In this document: one piece after another, positions 7,624 through 16,393 of the stretch | How positions within the stretch are numbered: position 1 is the first letter of the stretch | Layout: every line of letters begins with the position of its first letter | The notes under the pieces: generated by a model | Databases searched by the model: none | Told to the model about the DNA's origin: nothing | Seen by the model: the letters and a program-made list of their open reading frames with translations, nothing else | Program-made: the position numbers and the translations under genes | Source: Falsiroseomonas algicola | GTDB lineage: Bacteria; Pseudomonadota; Alphaproteobacteria; Acetobacterales; Acetobacteraceae | Assembly: GCF_011040385.1 (NCBI RefSeq) | Contig: NZ_JAAIKB010000006.1 | Location: forward strand, 124,001-188,000 | Direction of reading: 5' to 3' | DNA length: 64,000 bases

Positions 7624-9128
7624 TTCAGCGTCACGCCCTCAAGCCGCATGATGCCGTCGGGCAGCGCGCGGAACCCCGACAGCCGCGCGGCATGGGCGAA
7701 GCGCCAGCCCTCATGCACGAGGTAGATGCGGTGGCGGTCGGGCAGCGCGATGCCGAGTGCCGCCGCGTAGTGGCGGGCGCGCTCCGCGGGCTCGACGCTG
7801 GCGCGGGCGGCTTCCAGCGCGGCATCGACGCGCGGGTCGCAGAACTTGCTGTCGTTGTTGGCGCCGCGGCAGTGGTTGAACGCGAAGATGTTGCCATCGG
7901 GATCGACGCGGCCGGACCAGCCGATCAGGAAGGCCTGGAACTCGCCGCGATTCATCATGCCGGCCGCGGTGGCGAGTTCGCGCACCTCGATCCGCAGGTC
8001 GAATCCGGCGTCGCGCACCATGGCCTGCATCACCTCCGCCATCTGGCGGAATTCGGGGATGTTGGGGACCAGCATCGTGACCTGCGGGGCGGGCTGGCCG
8101 GCTTCCGCCAGCAGGCGGCGGGCGGCCGCGACATCGCGCGGCGCCATGGGGAATGACGGCGCGTAAAAGGGGCTGCCGGGCGGGATGGGCTGGTTGCCGG
8201 GGGTATTCGCACCCTCGAACACCACCTGGTTCAGCGCGTCGCGATCCAGCGCCAGGTCGAAGGCCTGACGCAGCCGCGCATCCTGGCCGAAGGGGTTCTG
8301 GGCGCGCGGGCCATTGCCGACATTGGCGATGATGGAGGTGAAGCCGAAGCCCCGCGCCTCCGCATAGCGCAGCCGCGTGTCGCGCCGCAGGCCGGCAACG
8401 TCGTTGGCCGCGACGCGCTCCACCAGGTCCAGCGAGCCGGATCGCAGGTTGAGGATGCGTACGGTGCTGTCGGGGATGGGGCGGAAGCTGACGCTTTCCA
8501 CCTTCACCTCGGCCGCGTTCCAGTGCCCGGGGAAGCGGCGGAAATCAATGCGTTCCTGCGGCACCTGGGCCACGAAGGCGAAGGGGCCGGAGCAGATGGG
8601 CGCGCGGGCGAAGTCGTTGCCAGCCGCCTGCAACGCCGTCGGCGACATCACCATCCCCGCGCGGTCGGCCAGCTGCGCCAGCAAGGGCGCGGAGGGGGCG
8701 GAAAGGCGCAGCACGACGGTGCGCGCATCCGGCACCTCGATGGCGCTGATCTCCGCAATCTCGCTGCGGCGGCGGGAGGAAGGGAGCGTCGCGGCGCGGT
8801 TCAGGCTGAACCGCACGGCCTCCGCATCGACCGGCGATCCGTCGTGGAAGGTGGCGCCCTGGCGCAAGGTCAGCGTCAGCGCGCGGCGATCCTCGCTCCA
8901 GGCCCAGCGCTCGGCCAGGCGCGGCACGAAGTTCAGATTGACGTCCACGTCGAGCAGCTTGTCGCAGAGCGCCGTCAGCACGCTGCGGCCCGCGATGGTG
9001 TTGGACAGCACGGGATCGAGCGTGTCGATATCCGATGCCAGGCCGATGCGCAGCGTGCCCGCTTGCTGCGCCAGCGCGGGTGTCGCGGCCAGCAGCGCGG
9101 CGGCGATGATGCGGCCTGCGGATTTCAT
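7620..9128 (-). CDS. ABC transporter substrate-binding protein, family 5 (peptide/nickel type)
   Basis: 502 residues. A signal peptide (ending ATPALAQQ) is followed by LRIGLASDIDTLDPVLSNTIAG, an ARxxxxL-type core with LRQGATFHDGSPVDAEAVRFSLNRA, and the C-terminal DRHRIYLVHEGWRFAHAARLSGF segment typical of DppA/OppA-like proteins. It should deliver a peptide or other solute to a Dpp/Opp-type permease, but no permease or ATPase gene adjoins it, so it is an orphan here. Its start is 38 bp from the RidA-like gene on the opposite strand. Confidence 0.92.
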   Translation of the reverse strand: MKSAGRIIAAALLAATPALAQQAGTLRIGLASDIDTLDPVLSNTIAGRSVLTALCDKLLDVDVNLNFVPRLAERWAWSEDRRALTLTLRQGATFHDGSPVDAEAVRFSLNRAATLPSSRRRSEIAEISAIEVPDARTVVLRLSAPSAPLLAQLADRAGMVMSPTALQAAGNDFARAPICSGPFAFVAQVPQERIDFRRFPGHWNAAEVKVESVSFRPIPDSTVRILNLRSGSLDLVERVAANDVAGLRRDTRLRYAEARGFGFTSIIANVGNGPRAQNPFGQDARLRQAFDLALDRDALNQVVFEGANTPGNQPIPPGSPFYAPSFPMAPRDVAAARRLLAEAGQPAPQVTMLVPNIPEFRQMAEVMQAMVRDAGFDLRIEVRELATAAGMMNRGEFQAFLIGWSGRVDPDGNIFAFNHCRGANNDSKFCDPRVDAALEAARASVEPAERARHYAAALGIALPDRHRIYLVHEGWRFAHAARLSGFRALPDGIMRLEGVTLN

Positions 9129-9166
9129 GCGATGATGCCTCGTTTCCCCATGAAGGAGCCTAGTGG

Positions 9167-9556
9167 ATGCCGCGTGAGGTTGTGAAGTCGGCGGAATGCG
9201 CGCCGACGCCGAACTTCTTCAGCCAGGCCGTGAAGGTGAACGGCATGGTCTTCGTCTCCGGCCAGCTGTCGCGCGATGCCGCGGGCACGATCATCGGAAA
9301 GGGCGACATGGCGGCGCAGACGCGGCAGGTGATCGCGAACCTGCAAGCGATCCTTCGCGCGGCCGGCGGTGATCTTCGCCACATCGTGAAGCTGACCGCC
9401 TTCATGACCGACATGTCCCGCGCACCGGAAGCCTGGGCGGTGCGGGAGGAATTCTTTGGCGCGCATCCGCCGGCCAGCACCGGCGTGCAGGTGCAGCGCC
9501 TGACCCATCCCGACTTCATGATCGAGATGGAGGCCATCGCGGTGATCGAGGACTGA
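9167..9556 (+). CDS. RidA/YjgF/UK114 family protein lacking the catalytic arginine
   Basis: 129 residues, start supported by AAGGAG 8 nt upstream. Family features are VNGMVFVSGQLSRDAAG, QTRQVIANLQAILRAAGGDLRHIVKLTAFMTD and the terminal IEMEAIAVIED. In RidA proper the block reads PARxxxxxxxLP, and its Arg binds the carboxylate of the imine substrate. Here it reads PASTGVQVQRL, with Ser in place of Arg. It therefore probably belongs to a Rid subgroup without classical 2-aminoacrylate deaminase activity. Cytoplasmic. Neighbours (a peptide-type binding protein and a TRAP system) give no clear pathway. Confidence 0.85.
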   Translation: MPREVVKSAECAPTPNFFSQAVKVNGMVFVSGQLSRDAAGTIIGKGDMAAQTRQVIANLQAILRAAGGDLRHIVKLTAFMTDMSRAPEAWAVREEFFGAHPPASTGVQVQRLTHPDFMIEMEAIAVIED

Positions 9557-9562
9557 AGGGAC

Positions 9563-11608
9563 TCACTTCATCATCGCCGGCAGCACCAGCGCGATGGCCG
9601 GCAGCAGGCAGAGCAGCAGCACCGTCAGCATCATCGCGCCGAGGAAGGGCAGCGCGCCCAGCGCGATGGTGCGCAGCGAGACGTCCTTGCCGATGCCCTG
9701 CAGGACAAAAAGGTTCATGCCGACCGGCGGCGTGATGAGGCCGACCTCCGCCATGATGACCAGCACCACGCCCATCCAGATCGGATCGAAGCCCAGCGCC
9801 TGGCTGACCGGAAACACCACCGGCAGCGTCAGCACCAGCATGGAGATGCTGTCGAGGAACATGCCGAGGATGACGTAGACAAGGATGATCGCGAGGAAGA
9901 CGGTCCATCGGCCCACCCCACCCTCCGTCGCCAGCGCCATCACCTGCTGCGAGACCTTCAGGAAGTCGAAGCCGTAGGACAGGATGTTGGCGCCGACGAC
10001 GATGATGAAGATGAAGGAGGTGACGGTCACCGTCTCCTTCAGGCAGGCGCGCAGCATCGGGAAGGACAGCCGGCCCCGCGCCAGCGCGAAGAGGAAGGCG
10101 GCCGCGGCCCCGATGGCCCCGGTCTCGGACGCGGTGGCGAGCCCGCCATAGAGGGATCCGATCACCATCAGGATCAGCAGCAGCACCAGCCCGCTATCCA
10201 CCAGGCTGTCGCGAGAGAGCGCCGGCTCCTCCCCGCGGCGGATCGACGGCGCGGCATCAGGCCGCAACCACACCCAGCCCAGGATCACCGCCATGAAGAG
10301 GCCCATCATCAGCAGCCCCGGCAGGATGCCAGCCAGGAACAGCTCCACGACGGAGACGCCCACGGTGGTTGCATAGATGATCATCGGCACGCTGGGCGGA
10401 ATGAGGATGCCAAGCGTGCCGCCCGCGGCGACGCTGCCATAGGCCAGCGCCGGGCTGTAGCGCCGGCGCGTCATCTCCGGGCAGGCGACGGAGCCGACGG
10501 TCGCGGCGGTGGCGACGGAGGATCCGGAGACGGCGGCGAAGATGCCGCATCCCGCCGTCGCCGCATGGGCGAGCCCGCCCGGCAGCGGCGCCAGCACGCG
10601 CGCCATCACCACGAACAGCTCATCCGACAGACGGCTGCGCACCAGCAGCGCGCCCATCAACACGTAGAGCGGCACGGCGGTGAGGGAGAAGCTGTTGACG
10701 CCGGACCAGGCGCGTTCCGCGATCGTCATCGGGAAGGGCATGGGCAGCAGGAAGTAGATCGCCAGCAACCCGACCAGCGCGAGCGCGAAGGCGATGCGCA
10801 GCCCCGTGGCCAGGAAGCCCGCGATGCCGGCGAAGAGCAGCAGCGCCAGCGTGCCCGCGCCCCAATCCTTCGCCACGGCGAAGAGCGCGATGCAGCCGAG
10901 CAGCCCGCCCGCCACCAGCAGCCCCGGCCGCAGCCCGGCGACGAAGCTGCCCGCCAGCACCACCGCCAGCACCAGCACGCTGCCGAGGTCGATGCGCCCG
11001 ATGCCGCTCATCGGCACGTCCCGCCCGAAGGACAGCAGCAGCAGCGCCAGGACCAGCACCAGCGCGTAGGGTAGCGTCTGACGCCAGCGCGGGAGATGCA
11101 CGGACAGCGTCTCGATCTCCACCAGCAGCGCCAGCGCGAGGCCGCCAAGTCCGACGGCGATGGGCAGCTTCGGCATCCAGGTCGGTGTCAGCAGCAGGGA
11201 GAAGATCCGCGCCTCGTTCACATAGTCCGACGCCACCATCAGCGCCGACTGCCAGGCAGCCAGCACGACGATCAGCAGGCCGACCCAGGCGCAGGCGATC
11301 TCCAGGTCCCGCCGCATGGCACCCTGGAGCAGATTCGGCAGGAACTCCACGCGGACATTGGCACCCGCGAGATGCGTGGCGCCGGCGCCGAGGAAGATGG
11401 TGGCGATGAGGAAATAGGTGCTGAGTTCCGTCGCCCAGACCGTCGGCGCGTTCAGGACGTAGCGGACGCCGACGTCATAGGTGGTGGAGAGCGCCATGGC
11501 GACCACGCCCGCCACCGCCAGCCAGAGCATCGCCTGGCAGAGCGCGCGGGCGGCGCGCCCGCCGAGTGTTGCCGAATCCGCTTCGGTCGCACCGTGATCC
11601 TGCATCAT
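9563..11608 (-). CDS. Fused DctQ-DctM TRAP transporter permease
   Basis: About 681 residues. The N-terminal 170 or so carry four membrane segments of the small DctQ subunit (AMLWLAVAGVVAMALSTTYD, then a VWATELSTYFL block). The rest is a DctM large permease with about 12 segments, the FAxxSGSSVATAATVG block, IPPSVPMIIYA and LITPPVGMNLFVLQG. Fusion of Q and M is known in TRAP transporters. It moves a carboxylate with sodium or protons, using the DctP encoded divergently. The start is ATG 11608 or 11605; the frame is open further upstream but crosses the intergenic palindrome, and GAGGA sits just before these ATGs. The operator at 11647-11660 probably controls both directions. Confidence 0.92.
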   Translation of the reverse strand: MMQDHGATEADSATLGGRAARALCQAMLWLAVAGVVAMALSTTYDVGVRYVLNAPTVWATELSTYFLIATIFLGAGATHLAGANVRVEFLPNLLQGAMRRDLEIACAWVGLLIVVLAAWQSALMVASDYVNEARIFSLLLTPTWMPKLPIAVGLGGLALALLVEIETLSVHLPRWRQTLPYALVLVLALLLLSFGRDVPMSGIGRIDLGSVLVLAVVLAGSFVAGLRPGLLVAGGLLGCIALFAVAKDWGAGTLALLLFAGIAGFLATGLRIAFALALVGLLAIYFLLPMPFPMTIAERAWSGVNSFSLTAVPLYVLMGALLVRSRLSDELFVVMARVLAPLPGGLAHAATAGCGIFAAVSGSSVATAATVGSVACPEMTRRRYSPALAYGSVAAGGTLGILIPPSVPMIIYATTVGVSVVELFLAGILPGLLMMGLFMAVILGWVWLRPDAAPSIRRGEEPALSRDSLVDSGLVLLLILMVIGSLYGGLATASETGAIGAAAAFLFALARGRLSFPMLRACLKETVTVTSFIFIIVVGANILSYGFDFLKVSQQVMALATEGGVGRWTVFLAIILVYVILGMFLDSISMLVLTLPVVFPVSQALGFDPIWMGVVLVIMAEVGLITPPVGMNLFVLQGIGKDVSLRTIALGALPFLGAMMLTVLLLCLLPAIALVLPAMMK

Positions 11609-11617
11609 TCCTCGCGC

Positions 11618-11646
11618 TTGACAGCGACAAAGCGGCAGCGTGAAGA
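11618..11646 (+). promoter_or_regulatory. Sigma70-like promoter for the TRAP binding-protein gene
   Basis: An exact TTGACA -35 hexamer at 11618-11623 is followed after 17 bp by a weak -10 (TGAAGA, 11641-11646). The palindrome at 11647-11660 would overlap the transcription start, which suits a repressor site. Confidence 0.4.
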
Positions 11647-11660
11647 TTTGTCCGGACAAA
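11647..11660. promoter_or_regulatory. Perfect palindrome TTTGTCCGGACAAA, GntR-type operator candidate
   Basis: A 14-bp perfect palindrome between the divergent TRAP permease and DctP genes, 16 bp before the DctP start. It has the GT(C)-(G)AC core typical of GntR/FadR-family operators. No GntR gene is visible in the window, so the regulator must be elsewhere. Confidence 0.6.
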
Positions 11661-11675
11661 GACAAGGGGGCGATC

Positions 11676-12674
11676 ATGGTCACGCGACGCGGCTTGCTGG
11701 GGTCCACCATGGCGGCGGGGCTCGCCACACCGGCCCTCGCCCAAGCGCCCATCCGCTGGAACATCGGCTTCGTGAACGCGACCGGCTCTTCCTATGTGGA
11801 GACCCTGCGCCCCTCCGCCGCGCGCATCGCGCAGGCCACGGGTGGGCGGCTGACGATCGAGCTCTACGACACGCTGGTGGCGGGGCCGGAGCAGCCGGCG
11901 GCGGTGCGGGATGGGCGGCTGGATGGCAGCTTCGCCGTCTCCCCCTGGCTCTCTGCGGAAGCGCCCTACATCAATTTCGGCCATCTCCCCGGCCTCATCA
12001 CCGATGTCGCGCGCTACCAGCGCATGCTGGACCCGCTGCTGCGGGAGGAGATGGCGAAGGTCTGGCGGGACCGCTACCGCTCCGTCCAGCTCGCCACCGG
12101 CGTCTTCGAGGACCAGTGCATCATCTCCCGCGCGCCGCTGCGCACCGTCGCGGATTTCGCCGGCAAGAAGGTGCGCGTGCACAACACGGAAGCCGGCGCG
12201 CTGATGCAGAAGATCGGCGCGGCGCCGACGCCGGTCCCCTTCGGGGAGATCGTGCCCGCGCTGCAGCGCGGCATCGTGGATCTGGTGATGACGTCCGTCG
12301 GCACCGCGGGCGGCTTCGGCTTCCACAACGTGACCAAGGATTTCTCCACCTGGCGCATCGGCACCATCGTGCCCTGGTCGCTGGTCGTGAACGCGCAGGT
12401 CTGGGGGCGGCTGCCGGAGGCGCTGAAGCCCGTGGTGCAGGCGGAGTTCCGCAAGATCGAGGATGAGCACTTCGCCAACCACGCGCCCTTCAGCGCGGCC
12501 GCGATCCAGCGGCTCGTCGCTTCCGGCATGAACCATTATGTCGCGCCGGAGGCGGAGCTGGCGAAGATGTTCGCGCCCGCGAATGTCGAGGCGGTGTTCG
12601 AGAACTGGTACCAGCGCTGCGAGCGCGCGGGCAATGACGGCCGCGCCCTGGTGCGCCGGATCCAGGCGCTGTGA
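11676..12674 (+). CDS. TRAP transporter periplasmic binding protein (DctP family)
   Basis: 332 residues from ATG 11676. An upstream in-frame ATG at 11640 would put the operator inside the gene and has no signal peptide behind it. The signal peptide is MVTRRGLLGSTMAAGLATPALAQ. The DctP fold shows in KKVRVHNTEAGALMQKIGAAPTPVPFGEIVPALQRGIVD, the region carrying the carboxylate-binding Arg. Periplasmic. It pairs with the divergent fused DctQM permease. The downstream GAF gene overlaps its stop, suggesting co-transcription. Confidence 0.92.
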   Translation: MVTRRGLLGSTMAAGLATPALAQAPIRWNIGFVNATGSSYVETLRPSAARIAQATGGRLTIELYDTLVAGPEQPAAVRDGRLDGSFAVSPWLSAEAPYINFGHLPGLITDVARYQRMLDPLLREEMAKVWRDRYRSVQLATGVFEDQCIISRAPLRTVADFAGKKVRVHNTEAGALMQKIGAAPTPVPFGEIVPALQRGIVDLVMTSVGTAGGFGFHNVTKDFSTWRIGTIVPWSLVVNAQVWGRLPEALKPVVQAEFRKIEDEHFANHAPFSAAAIQRLVASGMNHYVAPEAELAKMFAPANVEAVFENWYQRCERAGNDGRALVRRIQAL

Positions 12675-13291
12675 GCATGGAACTGCTGCAGGCCGGCCTG
12701 GCCATGCTGGAGAAGGCCGGCGCCGAGGCGCTGGACGCGCCAGGGCCGGAGGAGGCGATGCAGGCCCTCGCCCGCGGCTGCTTCGACCTGCTGGGCGACC
12801 GGGAGGCGCATCTGAAGCCCGGCGCGCTGAAGCCGGGGGAGCGCCAGTATTTCGTCGCCGGCGCCTTCTTCGTGCTGCCGGACCGGCGCTACCACATGCT
12901 GGTCGGCAGCCTGGGCTTCCCGCCCGAACAGCGCCGGCTGATGGTGCCGATCGATGGCGGGCATCCCGGCTGGGTCTATGCCAACCGGTCCAAGCTGCTG
13001 CTGGAGAACACGGATGAGCACGGGACCTTCCGGCAGTATCTGAAGACGTCCCGCATGGGATCGACGATTTTCGCGCCCATCATGTGGGAGGGAGAGTTCC
13101 ACGGGCAGCTGATCATGGCGGCACAGGCGCGCCACACCATGCGGCCGGTCGATCTCTCGATCATCGTCGCGGCCTCGCGCATCGCGGCGGGGTGCTGGAT
13201 CGCCAAGGGGGGTCCCGCCTGGCTGGCGGCCAATGCGGACCCGGCGGATGCCTATCGGGTTGACCGGGAAGGCGTGGACGCCAAGGGCTGA
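12671..13291 (+). CDS. GAF-domain-like protein of unknown function
   Basis: 206 residues, GTG start overlapping the DctP stop (GTGA); ATG 12677 is an alternative. The protein is soluble. From about residue 25 to 185 it resembles a lone GAF fold, with YFVAGAFFVLPDRRYHMLVGSLGF, then GGHPGWVYANRSKLLLENTDEHGTFRQYLKTSRMGSTIFAPIMWEGEFHGQLIMAAQ. No effector domain (GGDEF, kinase, HTH) is present. It could sense the solute brought in by the TRAP system or a redox signal; that is inference. A terminator follows at 13301-13325. Confidence 0.65.
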   Translation: MSMELLQAGLAMLEKAGAEALDAPGPEEAMQALARGCFDLLGDREAHLKPGALKPGERQYFVAGAFFVLPDRRYHMLVGSLGFPPEQRRLMVPIDGGHPGWVYANRSKLLLENTDEHGTFRQYLKTSRMGSTIFAPIMWEGEFHGQLIMAAQARHTMRPVDLSIIVAASRIAAGCWIAKGGPAWLAANADPADAYRVDREGVDAKG

Positions 13292-13300
13292 TCGCGAGGG

Positions 13301-13325
13301 GCGGCGTTGACGCCGCTCTTCTTTT
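13301..13325 (+). terminator. Rho-independent terminator after the TRAP-GAF operon
   Basis: GCGGCG-TTGA-CGCCGC forms a 6-bp GC stem with a 4-nt loop, followed by the T-rich run TCTTCTTTT. It lies 10 bp after the GAF gene stop and ahead of the ROK gene. Confidence 0.75.
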
Positions 13326-13386
13326 GGGCTGATCCTTACCCTAAGTACGAATCAGTCCGGTCGCCGCGCCGGGCCAGGGAAGGACG

Positions 13387-14556
13387 ATGTCCGAAGCACC
13401 CCGATCTCGCCGCCAGACCCGCGCCGCCATCCTCGGCCGGCTGCTGGCCAGCGATGGCCTGTTCCGGCCGCGCCTGGCCGCGGAATGCCGCCTGACCGAG
13501 GCCAGCATCTCCCGCATCCTGGCGGAGCTGCGGCAGGACAATCTGGTGGAGGAGGTGCGCCGCCCCGCCCCCTATCCTGGCGGCCCCTCCGCCATGGTTA
13601 CGCTACGCAAGGATCAACGCGTGGCCGGGCTTGAGTTTGCCAATGACCGGCTGGGTGTCGGCCTTGCCACGCTGGGCGGCGAGGTCGATGGCAGTGCCCG
13701 CCTGGCGCTACCCGCCGGCAGCGCGCCGGAGGCGGTGGAGGCCGCCATCGCCGAGGCCATCGAGGAACTGCGCGGCTGGTGCGCCCGCGCCGGCGCGCCG
13801 CCGCGGCAGATCGCCGTCTCCATCCCCGGCCATGGCGCCAGCCCGAACCCGATCCTGCCCGTCGATCCCGCCCGGCTGGAAGCGGCACTCGGTGCCGCCT
13901 TCCCGGGCGTGCCCGTCGCCATCGCCAACAGCGTCGCGGCGCTGGCCGCCGTGCACCTGCATGGCCGCGGCGCGGCGCCGGTCGAGGACCGGCACCTCTT
14001 CGTCTATCTCGGCCATGGCGTCGGCGGCGCCTGGGTCGATGCCGTCACGGCACCGGACCCGATCCAACCCATCGAGATCGGCCATGTCGTGCTCGACCCC
14101 GCCGGCGACCCCTGCCGCTGCGGCCATCGCGGCTGCCTGGAGGCCAGCGCCTCCACGGTGACGCTGGCCCTGCTCTGCGGGGTGGAGGAGGCGGCGCTGG
14201 TCACGGCCGGCGCCGAATGGCCGGCCCTGGTGCGGATGACGCCGCGACGGGAAGCGGCGATCCGGCTCGCGCTGTTCCGCACCGGCCTCGTCATCGGCAA
14301 TGCGCTGAACCTGATGCCGGCGGCGCGGGTCGTGCTCTGCGGCTGGCCCGCCGCGCTGCCGGAGGCGATGCGCGCGGCGGTGACGGAGGGGATGGACCGC
14401 AGCCTCTTCGGTGGCGCCCGCCAGCCGATCCGCTTCATCGCCCCCGCCCATGGCCGCGAACCCGCGGCCGCCCTCGCCTACGCCGTGCACGCCCTGGTCC
14501 GCCAGGGCGGGCTTGCACCGCAGGACGATACGCCGCCGGCGAAGCTCGCCGGCTGA
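13387..14556 (+). CDS. ROK-family transcriptional regulator
   Basis: 389 residues, AAGGA before the ATG. The N-terminal winged helix-turn-helix (about residues 10-60, GLFRPRLAAECRLTEASISRILAELRQDNLVEE) precedes a ROK fold. That fold has the zinc-binding block CRCGHRGCLEASAS. The glycine-rich phosphate and sugar-binding loops are less clear, as expected for a regulator rather than a kinase. It probably represses a sugar- or glycoside-related transport gene, most simply the downstream family 5 binding protein that starts 21 bp after its stop. The effector is unknown. Confidence 0.9.
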   Translation: MSEAPRSRRQTRAAILGRLLASDGLFRPRLAAECRLTEASISRILAELRQDNLVEEVRRPAPYPGGPSAMVTLRKDQRVAGLEFANDRLGVGLATLGGEVDGSARLALPAGSAPEAVEAAIAEAIEELRGWCARAGAPPRQIAVSIPGHGASPNPILPVDPARLEAALGAAFPGVPVAIANSVAALAAVHLHGRGAAPVEDRHLFVYLGHGVGGAWVDAVTAPDPIQPIEIGHVVLDPAGDPCRCGHRGCLEASASTVTLALLCGVEEAALVTAGAEWPALVRMTPRREAAIRLALFRTGLVIGNALNLMPAARVVLCGWPAALPEAMRAAVTEGMDRSLFGGARQPIRFIAPAHGREPAAALAYAVHALVRQGGLAPQDDTPPAKLAG

Positions 14557-14577
14557 CCCCACCAGAGAGGAACGCAG

Positions 14578-16137
14578 ATGAAGAAACACGTCACCCTGGC
14601 GCTGGCGCTTCTCGCCGCCACGGCGCTTGCAGGACCCGTCGGCGCGCAATCCACGCTGCGCGTGAAGCCCTCCGGCGATGTCCGCATCACGGACCCGCAT
14701 CTCGGCTCCGACAGCATGGCCCGGAACATGGGCTACATGGTCTATGACACGCTCTTCGCGGTCGATGACCAGCTGCGCATCCGCCCGCAGATGGCGGAAA
14801 GCCATGAGGTGCTCGAAGGCGGCCGCGTCTGGCGCCTCCGGTTGCGCGAGGGGCTGGTGTTCCAGGATGGCTCTCCTGTCACCGCGGCGGACGTCGTCGC
14901 CTCGCTTCGTCGATGGGCGCAGAATGACGGGCTCGGCCAGCAGCTGATCGCCCGCGGCGCGGTGTTCGAGGCGGAGGGCACGAACGCCTTCACCCTCACC
15001 CTCAACACGCCCTGGGGCATGGTGCTGGAGGCGCTTGGCAAGCCCGGCGCGCCGGTGCCCTTCATCATGCCGGAACGCCTGGCGCAGACGCCGGCGAACC
15101 GGCCCGTGCCGGAAGTGCTGGGCAGCGGCCCCTATCGCTTCGTCGCCAATGAGTGGCGCGCCGGCGACCGCCTGGTCTTCGCCCGACATGCCGGCTACCG
15201 CCCGCGTGGCGAGGCCGCGGCCGGGCTTTCGGGCGGGCGCGTCGCGCGCTTCGACCGCGTGGAATGGCTGATCATGCCGGACCAGCAGACGGCGATCGAC
15301 GCGCTGCGCAAGGGCGAGATCGACATCGCGGAGGATATCCCGGCCGACCTGCTCTCCGTCCTGCGCCGCGACCGCAACATCACCGTCGCGAACCAGGATG
15401 AGCTGGGCGTCGCGCAGCAGATCCGCCTGAACACGACGCAGCCGCCCTTCAACAACCCGCTGCTGCGCCAGGCGCTGCTGCATGCCGTGAACGGCCAGGA
15501 TTTCCTGAATGCCGTCACCACCGACCCGTCCCAGGGGCGCGTCTGCAACAGCTTCTATGTCTGCTCCTCCCCCTACCATTCCACCACGGGGTGGCCGGCG
15601 CTGAACCTGGACCGCGCGCGGCAGCTGGTGCGGGAGAGCGGGTATGACGGCACGCCGGTGGTGTTCCTCAACGCCGCGGAGAACACCAACATCAACGCCT
15701 TCACGCTCGTCGCCGACCAGCTCTTCCGCAGCATCGGGCTGCGTACCGACGTGCAGGCGATGGACTGGGCGACCGTCGTGGCCCGCCGGCAGTCGCGGGA
15801 GCCGGTGAACCGTGGCGGCTGGAGCGTCTTCATCTCCGGCCCCGGCGGGCTCGACATGATGGAGCCGGTCAGCCATCTCGGCCTGCGGTCCAATTGCGAC
15901 CGCGCCTGGTTCGGCTGGCCCTGCGACGAGGAGATCGAGCGCCTGCGCGCCGCCTTCGCCGATACGCCGGACGAGGCGCGCAAGCGGGAGATCGCGGCGC
16001 AGATCCAGGCCCGCGCGCTGCAGACGGTGCCCTACATCCCGATCGGCGTGCAGTACCAGCTGCGCGCGCATCGCGCGAACCTGACCGGCCTGCTGAACCC
16101 GCCCGCGCCGGTCTACTGGAACGTCAGCCGTCGCTGA
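14578..16137 (+). CDS. ABC transporter substrate-binding protein, family 5
   Basis: 519 residues with a signal peptide (MKKHVTLALALLAATALAGPVGAQ). The family 5 pattern is clear: TLRVKPSGDVRITDPHLGSDSMARNMGYMVYDTLFAVDD, a LREGLVFQDGSPVTAADVVASLRRWAQ block, and the C-terminal AQIQARALQTVPYIPIGVQYQLRAHRANLTGLL. Periplasmic. It follows the ROK regulator closely and is probably co-transcribed with it. As with the protein at 7620-9128, no permease genes adjoin it. The gene ends before a strong hairpin at 16153-16180. Confidence 0.92.
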   Translation: MKKHVTLALALLAATALAGPVGAQSTLRVKPSGDVRITDPHLGSDSMARNMGYMVYDTLFAVDDQLRIRPQMAESHEVLEGGRVWRLRLREGLVFQDGSPVTAADVVASLRRWAQNDGLGQQLIARGAVFEAEGTNAFTLTLNTPWGMVLEALGKPGAPVPFIMPERLAQTPANRPVPEVLGSGPYRFVANEWRAGDRLVFARHAGYRPRGEAAAGLSGGRVARFDRVEWLIMPDQQTAIDALRKGEIDIAEDIPADLLSVLRRDRNITVANQDELGVAQQIRLNTTQPPFNNPLLRQALLHAVNGQDFLNAVTTDPSQGRVCNSFYVCSSPYHSTTGWPALNLDRARQLVRESGYDGTPVVFLNAAENTNINAFTLVADQLFRSIGLRTDVQAMDWATVVARRQSREPVNRGGWSVFISGPGGLDMMEPVSHLGLRSNCDRAWFGWPCDEEIERLRAAFADTPDEARKREIAAQIQARALQTVPYIPIGVQYQLRAHRANLTGLLNPPAPVYWNVSRR

Positions 16138-16152
16138 GCGGACCGGCTGCGC

Positions 16153-16180
16153 GCCTGCCTGTCGTGATGGACAGGCAGGC
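16153..16180 (+). terminator. Hairpin, possible terminator after the ROK-binding protein operon
   Basis: An 11-bp perfect stem (GCCTGCCTGTC paired with GACAGGCAGGC) with a 6-nt loop, starting 16 bp after the stop codon. It has no T tract, so intrinsic termination is uncertain; mRNA 3'-end protection is an alternative. Confidence 0.5.
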
Positions 16181-16218
16181 CACTCATCCGTGCGAAGCTT
16201 AACCGTTCGCCAAGATTA

Positions 16219-16236
16219 CTGAAACGCGACTGTCAT
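16219..16236 (+). promoter_or_regulatory. Pho-box candidate upstream of the secreted phosphatase gene
   Basis: CTGAAAC-N4-CTGTCAT: the second half-site is a perfect PhoB heptamer, the first matches at 4 of 6 core positions, and the spacing is the PhoB 11-bp period. It sits in an AT-richer patch, 158 bp before the ATG at 16394. It is the weakest of the three PhoB-like sites in this block. Confidence 0.45.
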
Positions 16237-16393
16237 GGGCGGTGGTTAAGCACGGCCCGCGCAGTCGCTGGCGTTGATCGGTACGGCGCGTGGCCCCTGC
16301 GGGCTGCGCGCCGCGCCCGTCCCATACGGCGGCGTGCGCCGCGGCGGGATCGGGTCCTCCGCGCAAAACAGCACGGGCAGGGACCACCGCCGG

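Noticed and set aside
13329-13355. Inverted repeat CTGAT ... ATCAG before the ROK gene
   Set aside because: Outer and inner (CTTA/TAAG) arms have different centres; arms are only 4-5 bp, too weak to call an operator.
13708-16071. Very long open frame on the minus strand opposite the ROK and binding-protein genes
   Set aside because: Arg/His/Gly-rich translation with no family motifs; it is the antisense shadow of two clear genes in a GC-rich genome.
16237-16250. Third PhoB-like half-site after CTGTCAT at 16230
   Set aside because: The next unit in phase (GGTGGTT) shares almost nothing with the heptamer.
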